Source: Psychrobacter celer (GTDB lineage Bacteria; Pseudomonadota; Gammaproteobacteria; Pseudomonadales; Moraxellaceae). Taken from it: a stretch of DNA of 64,000 nucleotides. The stretch spans positions 20,040 to 84,039 of the forward strand of contig NZ_JABASU010000012.1 of the NCBI RefSeq assembly GCF_016107555.1. Reading direction: 5' to 3'. Below, in pieces: positions 48,384 to 58,700 of this stretch. Under the pieces are notes generated by a model. The model made no database searches. It saw only the letters and a list, made by a program, of their open reading frames with translations, and was not told where the DNA came from. Position numbers and translations under genes: made by a program. The stretch's first letter is position 1. Every line of letters begins with the position of its first letter.

Positions 48384-51300
48384 ATGTCACCTAATCGTCA
48401 TTCAATCTCAGCTGTATCAACCGCTAAAAAACTAAAAACTCCACTTAAAGCCAGTGTTGTCCTTTTGACGTCAATGATTTTGGCCGCCTGTAATACAACA
48501 GATGAGCCTTCTTATAATCTTGATGATGTCTTTAGCCCAATACCTGGTGCTACCGATAAGCAACTAGAAGAAGCGAAAGCTGAAGCCGAAAAAGCAAGAC
48601 AGGAAGCTCAAGAGGCGAAAGAAGAAGCTGAAAAAGCAAAAAAAGAGGCTGCCGAGCAAATAGCTGCTGCTGAAAAAGCAGCTGAAGAAAAGGCGGCATC
48701 GGCCCTCAAAGCTAAAGAAGAAGCTGAAGCTGCTGCTGCTGCTGCTGAAAAAGCAAAAGCAGATGCCATTAAAGCAAAAGAAGAGGCTGAGCAAGCATTA
48801 GAGGATGCATTAGCAGCTGGGGGTGGTTCAGAAGCGCTTCAAAAAGAAGCTGATCGCAAGGCGAAGTTAGCAGAAGAAGCGGCAGCTGCCGCCGACGCCG
48901 CTGCCGTTGCCGCTAATACTGCCCAGCAAGAAGCAGATGCAGAAGCGACTGCAGCTGCAGCAGCACAACAAGCTGCGCAAGATGCAGCATCAGCTGCTGA
49001 AATTAAAAACGCGCCTCAAACTACTAAGTCAGGCGTCCAGCACATCAGCATCAATGCCACTGGAGTAGGTCAAGGTATGCTGACCACCACCACACGTGAC
49101 TTCGACATCACTGATGAGACTGAGGTTGACGCTCGTGCAGACACAGCTTCAGGTGGCTTGGTTTCTGATCCAGTAACACTAAAAACTAGTGGTGATAGCG
49201 ATGCAGAAGTAGCAGGCTCTAACGGCTTCAAATCGTTTGAAAATACCACCAAAGTTGTTACAGCTTCATTGGGTGAGCAAGACTTAGTCTATACCTCAAC
49301 CTACAAAGACTTTGGTGATGATTTAAGAGTTGCCCATATTGATGGTGCAGCTGCTGGTCTGCTGCCAGTCAATGGTGTCGCCGTAGTAGGTAATGCGACT
49401 GAAGCTGCTAATGTGCCAACAGAAGGTAAAGTGGGCTACACAGGTGAAGCAACTTATCGCGCATTGGGCACAGACAGCAAGGTTGAGTTTGGGTCTTCAG
49501 TATTCACGGCTGACTTTGTGGCCAAAAACGTAAAAGGCGACCTAACCTTTAGTGATAAAACAATCGGTCTAGAAGGAACTATAGACGGCAATAAGTTCTC
49601 AGGAACTAAAGACGGTTATAACGCTGATGGTGGCTTCTACGGTGGTGATGCTCAATACTTAGGTGGTGTTTACGAAGGTAAAGGCGCTCAAGGTACTTAT
49701 GGCGCCAAGAGTGACAATCAAACCGCAGCTGAGCAGGCAGCTAAAGATACAAAAGCGCAAGCAGAAGCTGCTGAAAAAGCGTTAGCCGCTGCCCAAGCAG
49801 AAGCGGCGGAAGCTCAAGCTGCTGCAGAACAAGCTCAAGCTGATGCGGCAAAAGCGAAAGCCGATGCCGAAAAAGCACAAGAAGCGGCTGATAACGCTGG
49901 CAGTGGTGGCGATGATCAAGCACTGCAAGATGCTTTAGACAGAGCAGCCGCCGCAGAAGAAGCGGCGAAGAAAGCTAAAGAAGACGCAGATGCAGCAATC
50001 CAAGCAGCAGCAGATAAAGCGCAAGAGGAAGTTAAAGCGGCACAAGATAAAGTAACAGCGGCTCAGTCAGAAGCGAGTGCAGCTAAAGCGAGTGCAGCCG
50101 CTGCTGTAGCCGCCGCAGAAGCAGCCGAAAAAGATGCCGCTGCTAAAATAGCCGCTGCAGAGTCAGCCGCCGCAGAAGATGTAGCAGCAGCTGAAAAATT
50201 AGCAGAAAAAGCTAGATTAGAAGCTGAAAAGGCAAAAACTGCTAAAGAAACAGCTGAAAAAGAAGCACAAGAAGCAGAAGACAGAGCAACTGCAGCAGCT
50301 GAAGCACAAGCAGCAGCTGAAAAGAAAGCTCAAGAGCTGCAAGATCAGTTAGATGCGTTAACGCCAAAATTTGAGTCTGACGCTGAAGCTGTTAAATCAG
50401 GCATTCAGCATTTGTCTATTGACGGTACTGCTCTTAACGCAGGCGCTTTAACAACCACTACTCGCGACTTCGCTATTCGCAGCAATTCGGATGCAGATGC
50501 TCGTGCTGATGTAGTATTAGAAGGAGTTGTTGATGCTCCAGTGGCTATTACTTTATCAGGTGATAACGATACCGATACTGCAAATGGCTTCAAATCTCAT
50601 GCTGGTACTGGAAATGTGCTGGGAGAGGGCGATCTAGCTTATACTTCAATCTACAAAGACTTTGGCGATAACGGTGAGTTACGTGTCGCTCATGTCGATG
50701 GTGCTGTTAGTGCTTTAGGTACTACAGTTCCGGTAGATGGTGTATTAGTAATTGGTAACAAAACAGTAACGCTACCGACAGAAGGTACGTTTGAGTATGC
50801 TGGTGATGCTACCAATCGTAAAGTTGGTGTAGACAATGCGATTGAATATGGTAGCTCTGAGTTCACGGCTGACTTCGTCAATAGTAAAGTTGATGGTACA
50901 CTGAAGTTTGCTCAAGCTGGCGAAATTGGTCTATCAGCAGACATCGACGGTAACGAGTTCTCAGGGACGGCCGCCGATGAGAGTGGCTACAATACTGAAG
51001 GTGCTTTCTACGGTGAAGATGCCAACTTTATTGGTGGTATCTATGAAGGTAATGGCTCACAAGGTACCTTTGGTGCAGAGAAAGATGGTACAGCCGCTAA
51101 TCCAGTTGAGCCAACTGAGCCACTTCCAGAAGCGCCTACTAACCCAGATGTAGCGGCAGATACTGAGTTTACTGGCTTCCAAAGTAACACTCTAAGCAGT
51201 GCAGATGGAACATTCACAGATGATGCGATTGGTTATGCAGAAATTCGTGATGATAAGTCAGACTTTACAGAAACGGTAGAGGTAGATGGGTCAAACGTTC

Positions 51301-52076
51301 CAGTAGATAATCGTGAAGGTAATAACTTTACGAACTATGATAGTTTTATCGCTCGTGCCGATATGACAAAACCTGACTCTGTTAAAGAACAAGTTTCGAT
51401 AAACATTAGCGGTGATAATGATACTGATTATGGTAGTGGATTTAGTCTTCATACAGAGTCTACAACGGTTCAAGGCCCTGTAGCACTAGATCTAAACTAT
51501 TCATCTGTGTATAGAAATTTTGATTCGCAAATGCAAATCGGTCATGTATATGGCGATCCACGTACTGATCTATTTGGTTTAGGTGACTTAGCACGAGTGT
51601 CTACTGTCTACGTACAAGGCAATGGTACTAGTCTTGACGACATGCAGTATATGAAAGACTTGGCACAGTACAACATTGATAACAACATCAATGATGGTAT
51701 GGTTGCTTATAACGGTGTCGCCACCTACATGGAAAATCTCCATCTCAAAGATGGTGAGCGTGGTGGACCAGTGGTTAATGGTACTTCTGCATTCGATGTA
51801 GACTTTGTTAATAGCAAGCTTGAAGGTACATTAACATTTGCAGATGGCGATTATAAGTATATGCCTACTGGCAACAAAATTGATATCAATGCAGATATCA
51901 CTGGTAATACCTTTGCTGGTAATGCAAATAATATCGATACTGCTGGAGGATTCTACGGTGAAGATGCTAAGTTCTTAGGTGGTGTTTATCAACAAGCTCT
52001 AGAGCAAGGCGGTAAAGGTGCTCAACCAGGAGAAGGTACAACCTTCCAAGGCACCTTTGGTGCAGAAAAGCAATAA
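48384..52076 (+). CDS. giant Slam-dependent-type surface lipoprotein 1: coiled coils with three TbpB-like barrel modules
   Basis: 1230 residues. The N-terminal signal peptide ends at lipobox LAAC (Cys36). Domains in order: Ala/Glu/Lys-rich coiled coil (about 57-210), TbpB-like module A (215-441), second coiled coil (445-670), module B (671-900), a Pro-rich linker, and module C (925-1230). Each module starts near SGVQHISI or TGFQSNT and ends with the barrel-closing signature GGFYGEDAKFLGGVY followed by GTFGAEK, the C-terminal pattern of transferrin-binding-protein-B-type lipoproteins exported by Slam. I infer export by the Slam protein encoded 7 kb downstream. The ligand is unknown; the low-complexity coils would form a long stalk. 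A strong GGAGGAAG precedes the ATG. Confidence 0.85.
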   Translation: MSPNRHSISAVSTAKKLKTPLKASVVLLTSMILAACNTTDEPSYNLDDVFSPIPGATDKQLEEAKAEAEKARQEAQEAKEEAEKAKKEAAEQIAAAEKAAEEKAASALKAKEEAEAAAAAAEKAKADAIKAKEEAEQALEDALAAGGGSEALQKEADRKAKLAEEAAAAADAAAVAANTAQQEADAEATAAAAAQQAAQDAASAAEIKNAPQTTKSGVQHISINATGVGQGMLTTTTRDFDITDETEVDARADTASGGLVSDPVTLKTSGDSDAEVAGSNGFKSFENTTKVVTASLGEQDLVYTSTYKDFGDDLRVAHIDGAAAGLLPVNGVAVVGNATEAANVPTEGKVGYTGEATYRALGTDSKVEFGSSVFTADFVAKNVKGDLTFSDKTIGLEGTIDGNKFSGTKDGYNADGGFYGGDAQYLGGVYEGKGAQGTYGAKSDNQTAAEQAAKDTKAQAEAAEKALAAAQAEAAEAQAAAEQAQADAAKAKADAEKAQEAADNAGSGGDDQALQDALDRAAAAEEAAKKAKEDADAAIQAAADKAQEEVKAAQDKVTAAQSEASAAKASAAAAVAAAEAAEKDAAAKIAAAESAAAEDVAAAEKLAEKARLEAEKAKTAKETAEKEAQEAEDRATAAAEAQAAAEKKAQELQDQLDALTPKFESDAEAVKSGIQHLSIDGTALNAGALTTTTRDFAIRSNSDADARADVVLEGVVDAPVAITLSGDNDTDTANGFKSHAGTGNVLGEGDLAYTSIYKDFGDNGELRVAHVDGAVSALGTTVPVDGVLVIGNKTVTLPTEGTFEYAGDATNRKVGVDNAIEYGSSEFTADFVNSKVDGTLKFAQAGEIGLSADIDGNEFSGTAADESGYNTEGAFYGEDANFIGGIYEGNGSQGTFGAEKDGTAANPVEPTEPLPEAPTNPDVAADTEFTGFQSNTLSSADGTFTDDAIGYAEIRDDKSDFTETVEVDGSNVPVDNREGNNFTNYDSFIARADMTKPDSVKEQVSINISGDNDTDYGSGFSLHTESTTVQGPVALDLNYSSVYRNFDSQMQIGHVYGDPRTDLFGLGDLARVSTVYVQGNGTSLDDMQYMKDLAQYNIDNNINDGMVAYNGVATYMENLHLKDGERGGPVVNGTSAFDVDFVNSKLEGTLTFADGDYKYMPTGNKIDINADITGNTFAGNANNIDTAGGFYGEDAKFLGGVYQQALEQGGKGAQPGEGTTFQGTFGAEKQ

Positions 52077-52097
52077 ATTAGCCTATTAGCTCAGAAT

Positions 52098-52124
52098 AAA
52101 AAAGCGCCTTCGGGCGCTTTTTTT
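52098..52124 (+). terminator. terminator after lipoprotein 1
   Basis: Stem AAAAAAGCGCC / GGCGCTTTTTT with a stable TTCG tetraloop, 22 bp after the stop. It separates lipoprotein 1 from lipoprotein 2 transcriptionally. Confidence 0.93.
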
Positions 52125-52761
52125 GTTTATAAAAACTATAAAAGTACTGCTTAATAATAGACTTAGGTTTATATTTTTATTTGATTTTATAAAGTATCTA
52201 ATACACCGTATTAATCATAATGGTGGTAATACTTTTTAAGTATTGCGGTAAATTTAACTAAGTATTCTTGTCGGTAGAGATGTTATTTTCTGCTTTTAAA
52301 GTAATTGGGTAGAAATTAATAAATAAGTAAGATCTTAATAAGTTCATTTTTTATTAAAAAATATTGATTATATGTTTTATATAATATATTTATGGTTAAT
52401 ATGACAAATTTTCTTTATTTATCCCAAAGTATTGATTTTGCTATATTTTTAATTAATATGTTTTTATAAATATTGTAACTAATAAATGATGAATGATATG
52501 AATATGTAATATTTAAATTACTATTATTAGGTCTATCAGGAATGAGTGTTTTATTAAATTTAAATAAAAACCGATTCAAAACATATCGTTTAAAAGAAAT
52601 AAGAAATTAATTGGTAACCAAAGGTTACATTATTTATAATTGTAGATATATTTATTGACTTTTTATAAGTGATTTGTTTATCTATGCGTGGCACTAGATA
52701 TTTGTTGTGCCTAGTATGGATAAATAATGGACTGTTATCAATTCTTCATGGAGGAAGACGA
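52125..52761. other. very AT-rich 637-bp leader region upstream of lipoprotein 2
   Basis: No gene is visible apart from an unlikely upstream extension of the lipoprotein 2 frame from 52669. Composition is far more AT-rich than the flanking genes, particularly 52290-52560. Such DNA is a typical target for H-NS-like silencing proteins. The promoter of lipoprotein 2 must lie here. Confidence 0.5.
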
Positions 52762-55700
52762 ATGTCACTTAACCGTCATTCAATATCTGCTGTAGCGACA
52801 GCAAAAAAACTAAAAACGCCGCTGAAAGCTAGCGTCGTTATTTTAACTACTGTAATCCTAGCATCATGCGCTAGTGATGGTGGAGACAGCACCACGCCCA
52901 AGCCATCCCCTACAATACCTAAAGATGACAGTGGAACTGTAGGAGGATCAGAAACTGAGGGTAGCGGCGTTGATACTGGCAGTAATGCGCAAGCAGAGGC
53001 TGCGATCAAAGCCGCAGAAGCCAAAACAAAAGCAGCAGAAGCTGCCTTAAAACAGGCAAAGGCCAAAACGAAGGCTGCAGAAGACGCACTTAAAGCTGCT
53101 GAGATGAAATTTGGTGTCGAGTCACAAAAGGCGGCAGAAGCGTCACAAAAAGCGATTGATGCAGCAAGATCAGAGGCAGCAGAAGCGAAAGCCGCAGCAG
53201 AGGCCGCTAGGGTAGAAGCAGTCGCAAAGATTGAAGCGGCGGCACAAGAGGCTGAAGGTAAGATAAAAGCTGCTAAAGAGGCGGCAGCTAAAGAAGCCGT
53301 AGCTAAAGTGAAAGTTGCTGAAGCTAACGCAAAAGCTGCTGAGGCCCGTGCAAATACGGCAGAAGCCAAAGCTAAAGAGCTACAAGATTTGTTGGCATCA
53401 GAAACGGCTGCCAAAGAAGCCGCTGAGGCAGAAAAGAAAACAGCCGAAGCTGAGACTAAGAAAGCTCAGGACAAAGTTAAAACAGCAGAAGAAAAGGCCG
53501 CCGCCGCTATAAAAGCCGTTGCAGCTGCAAAAGCTGAGGCAGATAAAAAGATTGCAGCTCTAAAAGAAGCAACAGCCAGCCAAGTTGCTGTCGCTGAAAA
53601 AGAAGCGACAGCGGCAAAAGAAGCGCTTAAAACTGCAGAAGCAGAAGCAATTGTAACGGCAAAAGCAGCAGCGAAAGCGGCAGCTGATGCAGCAGCAGCA
53701 GCAGCTAAAGAAGCAGCAGTCAAACTCGAAGCAGTCAAAAGTGCGTCAGAAAAAGAAATTACTGCTGCAAAAAAAGTAGCCGCAGATGCTCAGGCACGTG
53801 CTGATAAAGCAGTCAAAGACGCCGCTGATGCCCAAAAACGTGTAGAAGAAGCGGAGGCGATTGCTAAATCAGAGGCTGATAGAGCAGACTTAGAGGCTTC
53901 GCGAAAGGAACAGGCGATAAAGCAAGCTGAAGAAGCAAAAGCAGAGGCATTAAAGGCTAAGGATGAAGCAGTAAAAGCAAACAAAGAAGCAGCAGATTCT
54001 AAACAGTTAGCCGAAAAAGCTAAAGCGGACTTAGAAACTGCCGAAGCAGCCCTGGCTAAAGCTGAGAAAGACCTAGCAGAAGCGTTGGCAAGTGGAGGTA
54101 ATCCTGAAGCCCTACAAGCAGAAGTAGATCGTCGCCAGGCCGCCCTTGATGCAGCCAATGCCGAAGTGATCGCTACCCAGCAAGCTCAAGCGGAAGCTCA
54201 AGCCGCAGCAGAAGCGCAAATAGCAGCCGCTCAGCAAGCCACTCAAGCAGCAGCCGACGCCTTAGCAGCCTCGCAGATTAAGAATGCACCAGAAGCAGAA
54301 AAGTCTGGGGTACAGTCATTGAACGTCAACGTTGCCCCGTTAAGCAAAGTCTATAACACCACGACACGTGACTTTGATTCAACCGATGATAGCGTCATTG
54401 CACGAGCAGATCTTGCTTCAGAATCAGAACCAGGTGCAGGTGATGGCCTACTAGGTAAACTATCTATCACCACCTCAGGTGAAGGCGACAAAGACGTTGC
54501 CGGATCAAACGGTTTTAAAGCGCATGATGACAATGCCGCGGTTAGTGCGCTAGGTCAAGAACTGCCTTTAACGTATGTTTCAACCTACAAAGACTTTGAA
54601 GATGACATGCGCATCGGTCACATTGATGGCAAAGCCGTCTTTAGCGGTGCAGAGCTACCTGTGAACGGAGTAGCTGTCGTTGGTAATGCCACTCAAGCTG
54701 AGAACATGCCAACCGAAGGTAGCGTAGGCTACACCGGTGATGCCACTTATCGTCAGCTTGGCATAGATAATGATATCGAATTTGGAAAATCAGCTTTTAC
54801 TGCCGACTTTGTCGCTAAAAATCTAAAGGGTAATTTAGCGTTTGATAAAGCGGGTAAGATTGGTCTGACAGCGGCTATTGATGGCAACCAGTTCTCAGGT
54901 ACTGCTGCTGATAATGCTGGTTTTAATACTGAAGGTGGATTCTTTGGTGGAGATGCTCAGTATCTAGGCGGTGTCTATGAAGGTAACGGCGCTCAAGGTA
55001 CTTATGGTGCTAAGAGTGACAAGCAAACTGCTGCCGAACAAGCAGCGATAAAAGCACAAGCAGATGCGGATGCAGCCAATGCAGCCATCGCTGGTGTTCA
55101 AGCGCAAGCTGCTGCTGCCAAAGCTGCAGCAGAAAAAGCGCAAGCTGACGCCATCAAAGCGCAAGAAGCCCTAGCAAAAGCAGAAGAAAACTTAGCAAAC
55201 GCCGGTAATGGTGAAGACCTGCTTGCTGCTGCCCTAGAGCGCGCGGCCGCAGCAGAAGCGGCCGAAGCTGCAGCATTAGATGCGGCAACCAAAGCGACAG
55301 CTGCTAAAGATGCGGCCTTAGCCGCGCAAGCTGCAGCAGAAGATGCGGCCATTAAAGCACAACAAGCAGCCGACAAAGCCATTGGTGATGCTAAAGCAGA
55401 GGCTAATCAGAAAGTAGCCGAAGCCAATCAACAAGCAGCTGATGCAAAAGCACAAGCGGCGGATGCCCAAACACGAGCTGATGCAGCAGAAGCCGCCGAA
55501 GCTAAAGCCAAAGCTGAAGCTATCACCGCCAAAGAACAAGCGGAAACAGCGATTGCTGCTGCTAACGCCAAAGCCGATCAAGCCAACCAACAAGCAAGTG
55601 CAGCACAAGCATTAGCGCAAGCTGAGAAACAAAAGGCTGAAACAGCTCAAGCGGAAGCAGATCAAGCCAAGAGTGAGCTGGTAACTGCACAACAAAAACT

Positions 55701-58700
55701 GGCTGAAGCAGAACAAGCACTAGCGGATGCTCTAGCTTCAGGTGGCGGCAATACCGAAGCCCTACAAGCAGAAGTAGATCGCCGCCAGGCCGCCCTTGAT
55801 ACAGCAAATGCGAAAGCGGCCGCCGCTCAGCAGGCACAAGCCGCAGCGACTGCCGCAGCGGAAGCGCAAATAGCAGCTGCTCAGCAAGCCACTCAAGCAG
55901 CAGCCGACGCCTTAGCAGCCTCGCAGATTAAGAATGCACCAGAAGCAGAAAAGTCTGGGGTACAGTCATTGAACGTCAACGTTGCCCCGTTAAGCAAAGT
56001 CTATAACACCACGACACGTGACTTTGATTCAACCGATGATAGCGTCATTGCACGAGCAGATCTTGCTTCAGAATCAGAACCAGGTGCAGGTGATGGCCTA
56101 CTAGGTAAACTATCTATCACCACCTCAGGTGAAGGCGACAAAGACGTTGCCGGATCAAACGGTTTTAAAGCGCATGATGACAATGCCGCGGTTAGTGCGC
56201 TAGGTCAAGAACTGCCTTTAACGTATGTTTCAACCTACAAAGACTTTGAAGATGACATGCGCATCGGTCACATTGATGGCAAAGCCGTCTTTAGCGGTGC
56301 AGAGCTACCTGTGAACGGAGTAGCTGTCGTTGGTAATGCCACTCAAGCTGAGAACATGCCAACCGAAGGTAGCGTAGGCTACACCGGTGATGCCACTTAT
56401 CGTCAGCTTGGCATAGATAATGATATCGAATTTGGAAAATCAGCTTTTACTGCCGACTTTGTCGCTAAAAATCTAAAGGGTAATTTAGCGTTTGATAAAG
56501 CGGGTAAGATTGGTCTGACAGCGGCTATTGATGGCAACCAGTTCTCAGGTACTGCTGCTGATAATGCTGGTTTTAATACTGAAGGTGGATTCTTTGGTGG
56601 AGATGCTCAGTATCTAGGCGGTGTCTATGAAGGTAACGGCGCTCAAGGTACTTATGGTGCTAAGAGTGACAAGCAAACTGCTGCCGAACAAGCAGCGATA
56701 AAAGCACAAGCAGATGCGGATGCAGCCAATGCAGCCATCGCTGGTGTTCAAGCGCAAGCTGCTGCTGCCAAAGCTGCAGCAGAAAAAGCGCAAGCTGACG
56801 CCATCAAAGCGCAAGAAGCCCTAGCAAAAGCAGAAGAAAACTTAGCAAACGCCGGTAATGGTGAAGACCTGCTTGCTGCTGCCCTAGAGCGCGCGGCCGC
56901 AGCAGAAGCGGCCGAAGCTGCAGCATTAGATGCGGCAACCAAAGCGACAGCTGCTAAAGATACGGCCTTAGCCGCGCAAGCTGCAGCAGAAGATGCGGCC
57001 ATTAAAGCACAACAAGCAGCCGACAAAGCCATTGGTGATGCTAAAGCAGAGGCTAATCAGAAAGTAGCCGAAGCCAATCAACAAGCAGCTGATGCAAAAG
57101 CACAAGCGGCGGATGCTCAAACACGCGCTGATGCGGCTGAAACGGCAAGATTAGAGGCTGAGGCTAGAGCCAAAGCAGCAGAAGATGCTCTTGAAGCCGC
57201 GCAGCAGCTACCACCAGCGCCTACTAATCCAAAGGCTCCCGTCAATGTAACAATAACTGGTTTCCAAAACAGTATTGCAGATCATGATAATAGTGGTATA
57301 AGTGCAAATACTTCTGCTAGCTATGATACGTACACTGCGCTTTTGAATGAGACAGGTTCAAGAGACTTTAAAAACTCTATAAATGTAGAATTGAGAAACG
57401 CATCTGACGAAGATTATGAAGGTAGCTTCAAAAAGAGCGAACTTAAGCAGATTGGCGGTATATTTAATAATAAATTAAATTATACGTCAACTTATAAGAA
57501 CTTTGATGAGCAGATGCAGATTGGTCATGTATATGGAGACCTTAAAGGCCTAGCCAATGTAATCCGACTATCTAAGTTATCGAACGTATATGTACAGGGT
57601 AATAGTACAAATATCGACGATATGCAGTACATGAAAGAGCTATCACAGTACAATATCGACAATGGCATCAATGATGGTAAAGTGAACTATAAAGGTGTGG
57701 CTAGCTACATCGGTAATAGTAAAGAGGAAATTATTGGTCATGACCCAATCATAGGGACTTCGGAGTTTAAAGTTGACTTCGTTGATAGCCAAGTCGATGG
57801 GACGTTATCCTTTGATGGCTCTAGCGTTAGCGAGAAGGTTATCAAAGCTGAGATTGATGGTAATAGTTTTGCTGGCAGTTGGAACGGCGTTGATACAAAA
57901 GGCGGCTTCTTTGGAGAAGATGCCAACCTATTAGGCGGTGTATATCAAGTTGCTGATGGTAAAGGTACTTATGGCGCTACTAAGGTGGACCCAAGCGCAG
58001 AGCCAGTACCAGAACCTAAAGCCATAACAGGTGTTATGAGCAATACCATTAGTAGCGTATCAGGCTTAGGCACCGATGACGCGATTGGTTATCGTCAGTT
58101 TGTGACAGATAATCAAACCTTTACCACTACAACGGGTGAAGGTGAAGACACGACACCGACCATAGTTGAAGATAGTGCTGTAGATAATCTGCCAAGCTAT
58201 GATAAGTTTGCAGCCCGTCTTGATATTGTTAAACCTAACAAATTCAAGCAACCTGCTATGATTACAACGGTTAGAAGTAATGATGTCGCCTTTGATGCTG
58301 ATAGTGGTTTCATGAAGTCTAAGGATAAGAACGTTGCTACTTTTAAAAATGTAGGATCTATCATTGGTGACATTGATTTAAAATATAATTACGACTCTGT
58401 GTATAGAAACTTTGACACACAGATGCAGATAGGCCATGTCTACGGCGATCTTGTTAAAGAAAGTGGTATCGGTAGTGGGGTGAAATCACGCTATACCAAT
58501 GTTTACGTTATGGGCCAAGCAACTGAGAATATGCCAACTGATGGTAATGTTCAATATGCTGGCGTGGCCACCTATATGGACAATCTACATTTAGGCTCAG
58601 GCGCTATCAAAGACCCAGTGGTCAATGGCACATCGACATTTAATGTAGATTTCGTCAATGATTCTATGACAGGTGAGCTGACATTTGCTGGTATTAATAA

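Noticed and set aside
52776..53414. 212-codon minus-strand Ala/Ser-rich frame, and many similar ones across both giant lipoproteins
   Set aside because: They mirror GCA/GCT-rich alanine codons of the coiled coils on the plus strand; no ribosome site or family similarity.
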